Source: Epinephelus fuscoguttatus
Taxonomy: Eukaryota; Chordata; Actinopteri; Perciformes; Serranidae
NCBI RefSeq assembly: GCF_011397635.1
Contig: NC_064761.1
Span: 40,698,143 to 40,762,142, forward strand
Direction of reading: 5' to 3'
Length of the DNA: 64,000 nucleotides
Made by a program: the position numbers and the translations under genes. Below the pieces are notes generated by a model that was not told the DNA's origin, ran no database searches, and was given only the letters and a program-made list of their open reading frames with translations. This document shows, piece by piece, positions 1-29,690 of the stretch; position 1 is the stretch's first letter, and each line of letters starts with the position of its first letter.

Positions 1-1018
1 ATAAGAGCGCTTTTCAGCCGGTTGCAGCTGCTGTCTCATGCGGAGAGATGGAGGCTGGAAGAAGCTGAAGTGCCGGTGTGGAAAAGAGGGGAGCAGCGTT
101 GTCTTTTCCCGAAGAGACCTCCACTTTACTAATGAATCCGCAGCGCAATATAAACCTCCATAGATGCGGCCTATACTTCCCATCTAAAGCCTGGGTGACA
201 CCAGAGACTGTGAGGAGAGCTGGGAAAAGATGATCTTTGGTATTGATTGTGGAAATCATTCCAGCTGGGAGACAAGGACACTTTTACACCTCATGGCTCC
301 CACACCTTCAAACTTTTTGTGAAGTTTAACGTGCACTTTAAACGATGGTGTTAGGGACCAAACTACAGTGGAAAACGTGAAACATTTGGGCTGTTAGATT
401 TTGTGAATATCTGGGGAATACATTGCAAACATCGTGTCAGGCTGGTGAGGGGCTAATCCCTGCGTGTGTGTGTGTGTGTGGTGCTGGTTAATCATAATGA
501 CGACGGTTTAAAAGTTAAAGTCAAGTGGGTAAATCTCTCTTTGCATAAACAAGGTCAGATGCATTCACACGCACATAAAGAGGCCGCGGCAGTGCATACA
601 TTTTAATTTATTTATGTTTTTATAAGGCTAATTGAAATCACTGTGCATGCTCTTTATATGAATGACCAAGAAATTTGCTGTTTGGCAGAAACATGACGTT
701 AACTTCGCTTAGGAGGTTTTTTTTTTCAAGCCAGAATTTTGTTTTGCATGCACACAGTTGAATGTACTGTGAGAAAATAAAATATATATTTACAGGCCTC
801 CATGCATCACAGCCCAACCCCTTTATTTATTTGTTTATTTTTTTGTTATGTAAGATTAAATCATTCTTTCGTTTCAATTCATACAAACTCACCTATATTC
901 ATGGTTAATGCAGCTCTCCATAAGGCCCCTGAGTTTCTCTCCTGCTTCAGGGACGTCAGAGCTCCTGAAAAATAAAGACGGATTTTACTGATGTATTTAT
1001 TTATTATTTAGATACACC

Positions 1019-1047
1019 GACAGACAGACAGACAGACAGACAGACAG
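1019..1047. repeat. (GACA)n tetranucleotide microsatellite
   Basis: About seven tandem GACA units, seen directly. Confidence 0.95.
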
Positions 1048-2579
1048 TTGGCTGAGAGGGAGCACTGCCAACTCTGCCACAGACACATTTCAGCACGCTG
1101 GACAGCTCCCACAGGGACCCGCCGCCCCGACGGCCACCGACAGTCTGTGGAGTCATCCTCAAACACTTCTCACATGTGTGTGACCGCGGGATGTGCTGCT
1201 GTGTTGTATGATGACGTCACTAACAAGCCTGTGTGTTGTATGGAGTCTTCATCAGAGACAAGTCGGAGAGCGAAATCAGAAAATAGTGTGTCTAATATGT
1301 CATTGCATTTGACCTGGGTAACACCTTTTAGACGGTAACAAAGCGGCGGAACTCCACGTACTTGTGTTATTTACAAGTTCAAAGACTGGCCTTAAAAATA
1401 AAGTTTCAAAACAGGCATGTCAGGATGGTGTTGATGTCGGATTTGGGGCCTCGTTTTGACTCAGAAAGGACTAAACATGTGTCGAAATTATTTGCAATAC
1501 TTGTTAAATGTGTTCAGTTTGATAAGTCCCCTTTGGTTGCAATATAAGCTACTTATTTAGATACAGATATTTTCCCAAAGCCCCCTAGTGGACAGCTGGG
1601 GCAGGTCACCATAAAGGAAATGAGTGATGTTGGTAAAGGGGAGTATCCCGGTTTAAGTGATGGTGTGCAAACAATCCTGATGTGAGGATTTAAGAGCTGT
1701 TTTTATTTCATCTCCACCTCCATCCAGCTCCATCGCATCTTTATATTAAGAGTGTCCAACCACCATGTGCAGCCCTTACTTGTGAGGGCATTGTAGGGCA
1801 TGTTTTGGAAAGAATACTTAAAATAAAAAGTGTCTAGTCATCTTATAGACAAGAACAGAACTGGTATGACTCAGCAGTTTTTTTAGTGATCAGTCGGAAA
1901 TCACAGTGCGTATTGGGAACTTGGTTATTACTTCATATTTTCAACATAACTCTGGTGTTTTTGTAGCTGTTATTGAATGCATTTGCCTTTAAATCAGGCT
2001 GACATTATTCGAAATAAAATTAAATATATATTTTTGTTTTCGCAAAAAAAAAGTGGCCCAGAAAACTGCCTCTAGATCTCAGTAACCTGTGCAATTTACA
2101 GATTCAACCAAAAGTGTCCAGAGAAGATTCCCAAAAGTGAGAACATCAAACCGGTTCGAGGTAAGCTCGGCCTTCCGAAGTTGAGATCCTTTGTTTGGAG
2201 AACAAGGACACTGTTCTTTTCGGCAACATGTGGAAGTAATTGCGCCAAGCGGCTGCATGGAGCTGGGAGAGGAAAGGGGAGGGGAGGGGGGCGATCATCG
2301 GCCTCGGGGCTCTGCTGCGCGCAGAATCACCGGTCTGATGCCCCTCTGCTGTGCCCAGAGATAGGTGATTCATAGCAGCCCATTATTCTCCTATTGCCCG
2401 CCAGGAGAGCCCCGAGGTAAGGGGGCTGGCGTGAAAGAGAATAATAATAATAATGGTTGTGCTTCAGGACTCGGTAAACAGCTGACGCATGTGTGCCAGT
2501 AAACAGAAGTCCCATTAGTTTTCTGTGGAAAAAAAGAGCGACCCTGATGGTTTCATTTCTTTCAATGCAATTTAAGGGA

Positions 2580-2582
<3 letters not shown>

Positions 2583-2642
<60 letters not shown>
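2583..2642. repeat. (GT)30 dinucleotide microsatellite
   Basis: An uninterrupted run of about 30 GT units. It lies some 0.6-0.8 kb upstream of the candidate first exon of pdgfra and is probably length-polymorphic. Confidence 0.98.
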
Positions 2643-2646
<4 letters not shown>

Positions 2647-3199
2647 GAGAAAAGGGGGTGTGATGTGGCTTGTGATATGATGGTGTTGGAGCGCCCTCTA
2701 TGAGCTCAGCGCTCCACTGTTCCCAGTTTGTGACTGATGCACAAGAGCTGCGTCCATTCACTGAGCTGCCATTCATAACGCAGACAAGAAGTTTAAAAAT
2801 GCAGTTCTGTAAAATAATCTTGTGACGACGCCTGCTCAGATAACCTTCCAACAACTGCACACGCAAACCAAGAGCATTTGCAAAATGAAGACAGGGAAAC
2901 AAAATCAAATGCAACATAAATTCCTCAAAAACACATCAGACCTTTTTTCTGTCCCCCAAAAGTTCTCGTTAGCACATAAAACCCCATGAAAACGCCATTC
3001 CTCCCTTTATTTGGCCGGGGATATTCGTCTGCAATCGTCCCCCAAACGGACTTTTACTCTGAAGAGAGAAGGAGCGCACGAAGGCAGGAGAGGGGGGTGT
3101 CATTTCCTGAGAGTTATTTACTTTGAGCCAGATGATTACTTTTTTTGTCTGAGGGGAGGAGGGAGGGAGGACTGTAACATTGAATCAGTTACAGGTCGC

Positions 3200-3383
3200 T
3201 TAGCTGGAGCGCAGTTGTGAGGACGGTCGCGGATGCGGACAGAGGGTCGCACATATGCTCTCACAGCGCAGGATCTCTGAGGATTACAGCCGCTGCAAAG
3301 GACCCTTACTGCGCCTTTTGGAGCGACCAATTCACTGTGGATATACTTACACGAAAGGAATATAAAGAGGGGATTACTAAAAG
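3200..3383 (+). other. pdgfra: Candidate non-coding first exon of pdgfra (5' UTR)
   Basis: The first coding exon has an acceptor just upstream of the ATG (5631-5632), so a 5' non-coding exon should exist, as in mammalian PDGFRA. A plausible donor is AAG|GTAATT at 3383/3384, after a moderately GC-rich stretch and a purine-rich tract (3151-3175). The 5' edge is a guess; no TATA box is evident. Other donors in 3.4-5.6 kb cannot be excluded. Confidence 0.35.
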
Positions 3384-5632
3384 GTAATTGAAAGGTTGCT
3401 GGGAACCAAAAGATGATTGAAACATTTTTCTTCAGTCTTCAAAAAAAAGTTTAGGGTGTTTTTTTATCGAATAAATCGTGAGGGATTCAAGATAGAATAA
3501 TGCTCTATTCTCACATTAGTTTAATTGCAGACTTAATTAGTTTATCCAATTATTTCACGTTCTGGAAAAGTTTCTTTTAAAAGTTTTATTCACCAATAAA
3601 TTAATGCTCTGCTGCCCTGCAAGTTGTACCCAACTTCTGCACTAGGCAACGCATTTTATTCCTTTAGATTAGATTTGTGTTCCCCGTGCACCATATGGTC
3701 TCACCCCTGGACGCCGAGCAGGGAGATGTCGCTGACTCTGCTGGATAAAAGCGCTCGGTTTCGGCCTCACAGCTGGAGGTGTCACCTCGAAGACTGAAGG
3801 CACCATTGTGGGATGCTGCCTGGCATGTAATGGGAAACACATTGGAAATTGTACATCACATTGTTTTCTCGTTTGGTCCTGGAATGTGAGGAATTAAAAT
3901 GGAAAAATCGGCACTGGAGGCACTGGAATGAGCCCGAGTGAGGCTTCAGAGCTGCGGCTGAGTGGATTCAAGAGAGGGGGGAAAGAAGAAATGAGTGTTT
4001 TGGAGCCACGACGCATTCTTCATTAAGCAACACATACCCTGCTGTGTCGCCATGGGATTTTGCATAGGAATACTGCTTGTGGTCAAAACTGCCTAAATAG
4101 GTAGACAAGGAGATTTTCAGGACTTTTTTCATGCGTGTTGCACTTCTTTAAAGAAATATTCGCTTCTCAAAATCGTTTCCATGGAAATCAAACTTTGAAC
4201 TGAACCATGGCACCGTCCGTGGAGCGCAGAAAGTTGAGACGAGCCTTATCAGCTGTTGCTCAAATGTATCCAGCGATGCATTTGCTATCTGCCACATTTG
4301 TCGAGTCGCTTGGTGTGAGCGGGGGAATAAAAGACGAGCAGGACATGCGAGCAGTCTGACTGCCACTCCAGGCTTAGTGAGATTTACGCGCAGAGGATTC
4401 TCGCCAAAGCCAAGGCAAAAAAAAAATCCCTTATTGAAATTGTTTTAGACAAGGCGTGTGCACAAACACGTCAAAACGGATTAGACTTTTTGTCAGCTGA
4501 TTCCCACGCGAATATGTACTTTTGTGCGGAGTGGGCCCGCTAATTATAGAGTTACAGAAACCCAGGTTACCCATGGATAATTTAGGCCGTTTCGGATGAG
4601 ACAGAGCGGACAGCCACAGGAAGCTATGCAAGGGCCAAATGTTTTATTGTTGGGGACAGTGTCCATGGGAGATAGAGAATATCGACAGTGGCTCCTAAAC
4701 GTTTAAAAGAAAGGACAAAAGTTAAATGGTTTTAGTAAGAACAGCTATGATTTTTGGAAATGAAAACCTTAAGAAGCGTTTTCTTCCAGTGAGCGCCTCT
4801 CAAGTTGTGTGGCCCCTGATGAAAACCCTGATCCAACATCAGACAGACAGGCAGAGAGACAGAAAGACAGACCTGGGGAATGTGCGCTGCAGAGCTGCGT
4901 GACAAAACCAAACTTGACAGGATCTGTGAGATGAGATGAGAAGTCTGCACTAAATTTGAGAATGTCTTAATTATGGACACAGTAGACATTTCCTTTAAAA
5001 TACGGTTGGATTAAACAAGAAAAATGCACCTTCGATGTGTGTTTTAGGCCTGGAAATAACAGTTTTAAGTCAAAGAAACGAAAAGGGGACATTTTCCTCA
5101 ATGAGACAAAAAGAAAAACTCCAGAAAGGCAACTGGGCAAATTTGGAACCGATGATTCAAGGAGGTTTGGTGCCAAAAGGTGGACTGTGTCGCCCTCTAC
5201 CGACAGCCCTCATGTTCTCTCGGAGCGCAGCGCTGCAGCCACAGGAGCGCCCTGTCTCTCCTCTCCATCCTGTCCGCCATCCATCTTCTAACGCACTGGA
5301 ATTAACAGACGTGTCACCTTCACCCCATTCAATAAAAAATAATCCACATGATAAATTTTAGATTGCGACTTTTTGTCAGCGCTGAAATGATGTGGGAGAC
5401 CACAAGAGCTGCGGCCAAGTCCTCCCAGAATGAGCCCTCTATAAATCTTTGTGGGTTTATTATAGCAAGAGCACATTACCGGAGCAGGAGCGCGCATAGG
5501 CTGAGCTTTAAGAAGTCGCCAGATTTATTGATTAAACTGAAATGTTATCTTTGGAATGTGGACACAGTGGTAGAGGATCATATCTTATCAGCAAGGACCC
5601 AATAATCCAAACCTGCTTTCCTGTGTTTACAG
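3384..5632. other. Probable 5' intron of pdgfra
   Basis: Between the candidate 5' UTR exon and the signal-peptide exon. I see no recognisable repeat family or coding exon. A small CAGACAG/AGACAG run is at about 4841-4872. A conserved enhancer could be here but cannot be judged from one sequence. Confidence 0.4.
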
Positions 5633-5648
5633 ATCAGAACATCCAGTC

Positions 5649-22621
<16,973 letters not shown>

Positions 22622-24357
22622 CAACTACCAAGCTTGTAGAGCAGAAGCAGTGAGGAAAAGGGGGTGTAAGGAGACAGGAAACTAGAGGAAAAAAACTTGT
22701 AAATCAACCAAAGACTCTGGCTGTCGACCCTCAATTCTTCCTCCATTCCTCCTCCTTGACCTGCCGTTCACAAGACAGAACAAAACCACTTCACTGTCTG
22801 GATGCGTCTGTGGTGACAGTATGGTACACCCTGTCCTTCTCCCTGGACACTGCCCCCTGTTGGGCTGGAGGAGTGAGAGAGCATTAATGAACACCTGACA
22901 TCAAGGAATCAAAGAACCACCGAGCCTGTGTCGGACCTGTCTAGATAGAAAAAGATTGTCTTTTTAATCTGCAGAGCTTTATTCCATCGGGCATTCTTTA
23001 AACAGCAATATAAGCAAGAAGGGACGAATTCACCATGTTGGTCAGCAACTCTAAATGAACACTACAGGATGTCGTTCACATGATATATATTTAACCACTA
23101 CAGATGCACTAAACTAAATGAGTCCAATACTAGCAACAGCGTTGGCAGGTAAACTCACTTCACACTCACCTGCTGCAAGAGAAGCACCTGATGCTGGCAC
23201 AATCAGTCGCAGTGCTCAGATCTGAAAGCACAAAATCTGGACTGTGTTTTGTTTATGACCATATAGTGTTTTCAATGGCGGAATAAGTGGGGTAATTCAA
23301 GTTTATTTTTTTACGTCATCATTATGTAAACGTGTTATTTGTGAATACCAAGTCGATGTGGACCATAGCTGTTTGAATCGTTATGAGAATAGAGCTTTTG
23401 AGTTGCAGTGTCTCACCTGTCACCTTTCGCCCGAATGCAACATAATGTTCTCAAATGTCATCCCTGACGACATCAGTCATATGAATCATATGGGCTTTGA
23501 AAAACAAAATGAAGCATGATTGTATTGTAAATAGCTCGAGAGTTGTTTTTTAAGAGAGACTTATTGGGATAACAGTATTTCATGTAAGAACATATTAAGC
23601 TTCTGCACCCTCACTCGCCCTGCTGGAGCCAATACACTACAACAAAGGAAATATAATTTCCCTCAATTGGACTCACATAAAAACATTTGCCATCATAGTG
23701 GGCAGCATAGTCTTTGACAATATTTGCTGACTATAAATATTCACATTTTAATATATGATATGGATAGTAATTTACACCAAAAACAGGAACATAAAGGGAT
23801 GAAAATAAAACCCAGTTCATCAGGTCAGTATTTGAAAAAAGAACATTTAAATGTATGTGTCTTCCAGTCTCATATTTTATCTGCTGTCCTGATGTTTATT
23901 AGCAGGTTCTAGTTATACGAAGACACTAGATGGACTAGAGATTCATGTCGATCTGATGTTATACATCAGTTATGTGTAGACTCTTTGTAATCCTCCGTAT
24001 CTTCCAGCTACTGTACCAGCTGTGCCACTGCCTCTGCCTCTTCCTGTTGACTGTGATATAATCTGCAATCAGTTGTTGCACTTTCCTCTTTTTTTCCTCC
24101 ATTTTGTTTTGGATGTTGCAGAAGAAAAGAAAAGAGAAAAAAAAAAAAGTATGACAGAAAGGTCTTGCTTTGGCTTTAGATGTTTTAAAGCTGTGTGGAT
24201 GTGAATGTTTGTGCCGCAGGTGAGCGATGTGTCGACGGTACAGTATCTGTAATTATAGGTAATCACACCCAATATGATGATTTAATACTATGTTTCATTA
24301 TGTTACATCGTGTACATTCAGATGATTTATATTTCAATAAATGATTTATAATGTAAA
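22622..24357 (+). other. pdgfra: pdgfra 3' UTR
   Basis: About 1.7 kb of non-coding DNA follows the stop and shows no repeat that I recognise. It is AT-rich towards its end, and the first well-placed poly(A) signal in a suitable context is at 24336, followed by an A-run at 24355. Low repeat content compared with the following intergenic DNA fits a transcribed UTR. The length is inferred, not shown. Confidence 0.6.
24336..24341 (+). terminator. pdgfra: Poly(A) signal AATAAA of pdgfra
   Basis: AATAAA in TTTCAATAAATG, with a run of A about 14 nt downstream. It is the likely cleavage and polyadenylation signal for the full-length transcript. Confidence 0.6.
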
Positions 24358-25365
24358 AAAAAAAAAGACATGTTCTCCTGCTCTCTGGGGGTTTAAAGGA
24401 TTACACAACCAAAGAGAAATAACATTAGTAATAGAAAAGGATTTATGAGGTGCATGTGTATTGAGGGGAAAAATGGCCAAATAAAGAACTGTAATGTACT
24501 TTTTTTGCCCAGGAGGGTATTAGATGCAACAGAAGATGCAGCATTCCTGGACAAGAATAATGAGACTCATTTTATGTATTTGCCAACATAACATATTGAT
24601 AAGTAAAATCAGTATGAATAATACAAGACTGGAAAAGAAAATGCCCTCTGCACATGTGGGCATTATCACACACACAGGCACTGACACACACAAAGAACTA
24701 GTGGAGGAAATACACAAATCATTAACTTACATAAGAATACAAATGCATACATGTAAAAATACTCCATTACAAGCATAAATCCCTGTAAAAGTAAAACGGT
24801 CCCTGTGATTGTATTATTATATATGACATTATTATTTATAGTGATGCAACAATGTGTGAACAAAATTTTGCTGTTGCAGCTGCTTGAGGCAGAGCTATAA
24901 TTACTGTATATATAGTTTGTAGTTTAGTCCAGTGGTCCAACATTGGGATCAGTCTCCCCACAGGGTCTCCAGGTTAATCTCATGACTCGTGAGATAATTG
25001 AGGCAAAAAGGAGGAAAAATCAAAGCTGCATTCATTACCTAGACTGTTTTTTCCAATCTTTGCACTGTTTTAAATAATGGAGTAGCATTCTTGTTTTTTG
25101 GAGCCAGAAGTGACCATATTTGGACAAGAGGATGGGGATCTGACTCACAGATTGCAGCTACACTGTGCAGACACTTGAGCAGCCTTGCCCTTAAACATGT
25201 GTAACTTTAAGCCTTAATGAAATTTAAACAGATGAGTTAAATAAGAATTCACCCCCTATGCAGTTTAACATAGATGTCAATGGACTGACTTGCTTTTGGA
25301 GCCAGACTCAAGCAGTTTCTGGCACTTCTGCATTGGTATCATTTTTCAGGCCCAGAGGTTACCAT

Positions 25366-25560
25366 TTGATAGATAGATATTTATTGTCATTGCATATAAA
25401 AAACACAAAGAAATTTCGTTTGCAGCACCAAAAATCAGCATAAAAAGGGCATAAATAGGTTAAGGTAATAAATAAATAAATAAATAATACACAGATTAAA
25501 TAATACACAGATATTGCACTTGTACTGTTCGTCAGGTAAGTGTATGTGTGTTTTTATGAG
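25366..25560 (-). repeat. Probable LINE 3' end, reverse orientation
   Basis: GATAGATAGATATTTATTGTC at the left reads on the minus strand as the GACAATAAATATCTATC tail typical of fish non-LTR elements, with AACGAAATTTC-like sequence inside. It is a short 5'-truncated remnant with no coding part. Confidence 0.45.
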
Positions 25561-25753
25561 AATAGTGTGTGTTTATGTTTGAGGAGAGAATCCACAGCTC
25601 TTGGAAAGAGTTGTTTGGACACCCTCTCCTCTCTGGGCCTCGACAGTTACATCTAAATGAAGCCCACTAATATCTATATGGTTTCTCATAGCAAACCAAA
25701 TTCCTTCCCAAAATGTCCTATTTATTTTAACATGAAAAAACATCAAACATAAA

Positions 25754-25950
25754 GGTGCCAACTAGCTCACTTGGTAGAGAAGGTACCCCATGTAGAAAGG
25801 CTGCGTCCCTGCCACATTGGCTATGGGTTCAATTCCTACCCACATCCCTCTGCTGCATGTCATTCCCCCCCATCTCTATCCCCCCCATCACCATATAGCT
25901 GTCCCTCTGCATAAAGGCAATAAAGCCTCCAAAAAATATCTTTAAAAATA
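25754..25950 (+). mobile_element. tRNA-derived SINE
   Basis: Starts with AGCTCACTTGGTAGAG (A box) and has GGGTTCAATTCC (B box) at about 25826, then CTGCTGCATGTCATTC, a C/T tract, and the tail AAAGGCAATAAAGCC ending in an A-rich run. The head resembles a tRNA and the body matches a SINE common in percomorph fish. The copy at 29043 is a relative. I found no clean target duplication. Confidence 0.75.
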
Positions 25951-27198
25951 AAATAGAATAAGTGAAATGGTAGAGTAGTGTGTATATGGAGAGCACTACA
26001 TTAAGAGAACATTAAAAATCAGTGTTGTTCAGGAGAAACTTGCCTAATGTGCCAAAATGTGCCTAATGTGCCAAATGTGCCAGGTCCAGCACTGCTAATA
26101 ACTCATGGACATCTTTAACATGCCCTGAGTCACAATATTCCAAGTATTTCAGACTTGGAAGTAAGTTAAGTACAATACTTGTACTTAAATGTACTTAGTC
26201 GCTTTCCATGCAGGCAAACTACTAATATATTATGTGCATAAACAATCACACTAATAATAAATAGATTTTTTTTTGTTTATTTGTTCTGTTTGTATCATGA
26301 AGAGTATAAAATACAAATAATAATAATTGCATATACATGTAAATATAATGGATATTTTGAGGAACCTATTGCAATTAAATTATATTATTATTATTAAGTG
26401 TAATAAGTGCCAATATTATATTTAATAAATATCAATATTCTTTGATGACATACAATAAAGCCCCACTATCACAAATGCAATCTGACAGACAGCCACTAGA
26501 GGGCAATGCTGTCATTACCAGGCTGCCAGGTGCTCTGCCAACAGACAGCAAACAGTCATTAAGTCATTAAACATGTTGCCCAGTTTTCCCAGTGTTGCTG
26601 CCTCAGTGGTGGTTTCTGTGGTGGAAGTTTGAGATTATGTTTGAGCATGTGAAAATCCCAGAAAAAAAACTCCTCTGCATTTGCTCACAGCAGCCAGAGT
26701 GACTTGTCATTACCATTTTATCCCACTAGAGGGAGGTAGTATCTAGATAATGCTCAGTGGCTTCAGGGTGAGAGTTAAAGTGGGAGAAGATGAGGGTCAG
26801 CATGATGTAGAGGTGCAGCTTGTGATCTGAGCCTGCAGACCTGGGGCGGACCTTCACACTGCCTTCAGTCCCGATCATGACAAGCTCTGAGGGTGTGTGT
26901 CCTGAGGCGGGTGTGGCATGACAAAAGTACATTTTTATGATCAGTCAGGCCACAGCCACATAGACCTGCACCTCATATGAACCACCCCATGACCTCCTGG
27001 AGCTTTAACCCAATATTGACATGTTGTTTACCTGCAACTTCACCTGTAATCATAAAGCGACAGTCCTACTTTATAACTTTCCACACACCTGCAAAGTTAT
27101 ACAACTTTAACAGCAACAGCTCTTCCTGTATTTGTGTTACTAATTCAGACGTGTTTTACTGGTGTTCCTTTTTTTTCTTTTCTTCTGTTTGCTCAAAG

Positions 27199-27392
27199 TG
27201 TTGAAACCCGTAAGGCAGACCGGTGATACCACAAAGCAGGGTCAATATCTGCTCCAAACCACAACGCAGCTTACAACCCCTGGGGAGCTTGCAAAGGAGC
27301 TTGTACTGGATGGACAAGTTATGATAGCTGGTAGAGACGTGCTTGAGGCTACTGGTAAACACATCAGCGTGCTAAGAAGAACCAACAGTTGA
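27199..27392 (+). other. Unexplained coding-like open frame
   Basis: After a pyrimidine-rich stretch ending in TGCTCAAAG at 27199, a frame of about 64 codons runs to TGA at 27390. Its residues (QTGDTTKQGQYLL, ELVLDGQVMIAG) look like ordinary protein rather than simple repeat, but I do not recognise a family. It may be an exon remnant of a transposon or pseudogene, or chance. Confidence 0.2.
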
Positions 27393-28013
27393 AGGTTTTT
27401 CTTGCGTCAGAAATTAACTGCTGGAGCTTGGGAACAGTTTTTAAACTATCTTTTTTGCATATTTGCACCTGGGCCAAGAAATGAAAAGGATTAACCCTCA
27501 CATCTGGGGTTTAGTCAAATAATTGCAAAAATCCGTCAAAGTGAGGCGTGAACTGCGGTCTGCCTGCAGGCGCTTGCAAATGGATCACATGATTTTTCAG
27601 AAAAGGCCCACATTATGTCTAAATATGTCAGAATGATACTTCTAGAGTATTATTTTAATTTAGAGTGAAACAACTGAGCCCATGAGAGGCTCTGTTCTCG
27701 AGAAAAATGGAGTCCCCTGTGGTGTGCGCCGGGGTGGAGGAAAGATCCCCTCATGATGCTTAATGTGAGACATGCATGCAAAGTGTTGTGGTGAACCGCA
27801 ATAAAATAACCGTAGGTTTGGCAGGACGGTTGCATTTATGAAAATGTATTCCAGAGTAACATATCTGATGAGAATGATATAATCTATATATTTTATTAGC
27901 ATGAAAGAGGAAGTACAGCTGAGGCTGACTGGAATACCGTTTGTGGATTTTTTAGGTATTTGGTCATAAACCAACTTATTGATCAAATGGAAATTTTGAC
28001 CTGATGATCCACA

Positions 28014-28235
28014 AATGTTCTCCCTCATGGTGGCACTAATCCAGGAAATCACAAAACTCATCATCTTGGAACAATAAACGTCTGTCCAAATGTCATAGAA
28101 TAGATGTTAGAATATTTCACAAAATAAGTGAAAACCATGTGTTTGAATAAAACAAAGGGGATCATCAAAGTCATTAGAATCCATCCTCTGGGGACCATGA
28201 ATGTCTTTCATGGCAATCCATTTGGTAGGTTTTTA
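28014..28235. repeat. Diverged repeat, copy 1
   Basis: Shares ordered motifs with 29484-29690: CATCATCTTGGAA, CTGTCCAAA, ATTTCACAAAATAAG, CTGGGGACCA and GAATGTCTTTC. The two copies flank the L1 insertion. The family is not identified. Confidence 0.65.
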
Positions 28236-28397
28236 TATGTTTCAGTGTGGACCAACGCTTCTGATGTGAATATATTTATGTGTTTTATTAGCATAGTGTA
28301 ATGACACTTTTTTTGAACTGATGATCCCATAACTACGGATTTATTTTACTTAAAACAAGATGGTGGCGCTAATGGAAAAATCAAGAGATCGCCAAAC

Positions 28398-28706
28398 TTG
28401 CTCCTCCCTATGAGAGACGCCAGATCAAAACTGATTCAATACAAAATCTTCAACAGGATCTATTTTACCCCAGCAAAGTTACAGATGATGGCCCTGATAC
28501 CATCTGGGGCATGCTGGAGATGTAACTCCCGCCTAGGCGACATTGTGCACATGTTTTTTAGTTGCCCCTCACTGCCTACTTTTTGGCAAAAGATCGAAGA
28601 GAAAATCAGCAACAACCTGGGAACTTCGATAACCATTAATCCAAGCTTGTGTCTACTGAATATCACTAAAGATATCAAAGATGTTAGGGTTAAACATTTG
28701 AAGTGA
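28398..28706 (+). pseudogene. L1 ORF2 C-terminal fragment
   Basis: An open frame of 102 codons with the C-x2-C...H-x4-C pattern (CWRC...H MFFSCP) followed by FWQKIEEKI, typical of the end of L1 reverse transcriptase proteins. All catalytic domains are missing because of 5' truncation. Similar coding sequence continues in another frame (TYREWFNTLGETASYEHLIY, near 28775), so the frame is broken. Confidence 0.75.
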
Positions 28707-29470
28707 CTAAAAGTTGCCATTACTACTGCTAAAAGGGTAATATTGAGACACTGAAGGACAGCAAACCCCCAACTTACCGAGAATGGTTTAACACTCTGGG
28801 AGAAACAGCCTCTTATGAACATCTCATTTACAAGATAAATAATAGAAATCTGGGAACCGTTCCTGGCACATTCCAGGGAAACTAATACAGATTAGCGTCT
28901 AGCTAGATTTTTTCTCAGAGCCAATACATTTAGTTACAGCCCAGTGGTTAAGACAGGTGGTACTGGTTCAGGTTAAGGGTGAGGGGTGGGGGGGTTGTTA
29001 ATGTAAACCATTGTCTCTTTATGGCTTTGTTAAATCTCAGCTGGGGCGTCAGTAGTGTAGTGGATAGTGCCGGCACCCCATGTATAGAGGTAATGCCTCG
29101 CTGCAGCGGTTGCGCATTTGACTCTGGCTTGCAACCCTTTGCTGCATGTCGTCCCCCCCTCTCTCTCTCTCTGCCCCATTTCTCACACTGTCCTGACCAT
29201 TAAAGGCAAAAGGCCCAAAAAAATCTTTAAAATCTCAGCTAATGTAGATTTTTGCATTATGCATATTGTCCATATGCATCTTTTGAGCTTTTATTTTCTT
29301 ATCTTTATTATTATTACTTATATATGTGTGTGTATATGCATATGTATTTTTTTTACGTCCATGTTTTGAATATCTCTCTATCATAATATTTTTATGTAAT
29401 TTTTGTTATATCAGATGTACACAATCTGGTTTGTCTTTGCTTTAAAAGGAAACAATAAAAAAAAAAAAAA
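28399..29470 (+). mobile_element. 5'-truncated L1-type LINE with poly(A) tail
   Basis: The target duplication AGATCGCCAAACT is exact at 28386-28398 and 29471-29483. The element ends in an A-run (29457-29470). Its 5' part encodes the C-terminal Cys motif of L1 ORF2 (CWRCNSRLGDIVHMFFSCPS, about 28514-28573), preceded by KIFNRIYFTPAKL. The frame breaks after about 28702. A SINE is inserted inside it at 29043-29229. It is itself inserted into an older repeat whose relatives lie at 28014-28235 and 29484-29690. Confidence 0.85.
29043..29229 (+). mobile_element. tRNA-derived SINE nested in the L1
   Basis: An exact 11-bp duplication AAATCTCAGCT flanks it at 29032-29042 and 29230-29240. The head GTAGTGTAGTGGATAGTGCC is tRNA-like, the body has CTTTGCTGCATGTCGTC and a CT tract, and the tail is AAAGGCAAAAGGCCCAAAAA. 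It is of the same family as the copy at 25754. Confidence 0.88.
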
Positions 29471-29483
29471 AGATCGCCAAACT

Positions 29484-29690
29484 CATCAAGATACATCATC
29501 TTGGAACCATGAATGTCTGTCCAAAAGTTCATAACAGTCCATATGATAGATGTTGAGATATTTCACAAAATAAGAAAAACGTAACCTGCTGCGTTAGATG
29601 AAACAAAGTCGTCAAAGTCGCTAGAATTCATCTTCTGGGGACCAAGAATGTCTTTCGCAGCAATCCATTGGATGTTTTTTTTATATATAT
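29484..29690. repeat. Diverged repeat, copy 2
   Basis: Direct repeat partner of 28014-28235, in the same orientation about 1.5 kb away, or about 0.2 kb if the L1 and its duplication are removed. This suggests a short tandem array older than the L1 insertion. Confidence 0.65.

Larger units (their letters stand above)
1..3199. other. Upstream DNA of pdgfra; no gene recognised
   Basis: No coding exon that I can support. It holds short microsatellites: a GT tract near 463-480, (GACA)n at 1019-1047 and (GT)30 at 2583-2642. It also has a G-run tract at 2264-2291 and a GA-rich tract near 3151-3175. It may contain pdgfra promoter elements. Confidence 0.5.

Noticed and set aside
1048..1547. Plus-strand open frames near the window start
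   Set aside because: No recognisable domain, no conserved splice pattern, and overlap with simple repeat at the 5' side.
2327..2917. Minus-strand open frame with a long His-Thr repeat
   Set aside because: It is the translation of the (GT)30 microsatellite; the flanking frame shows no family features.
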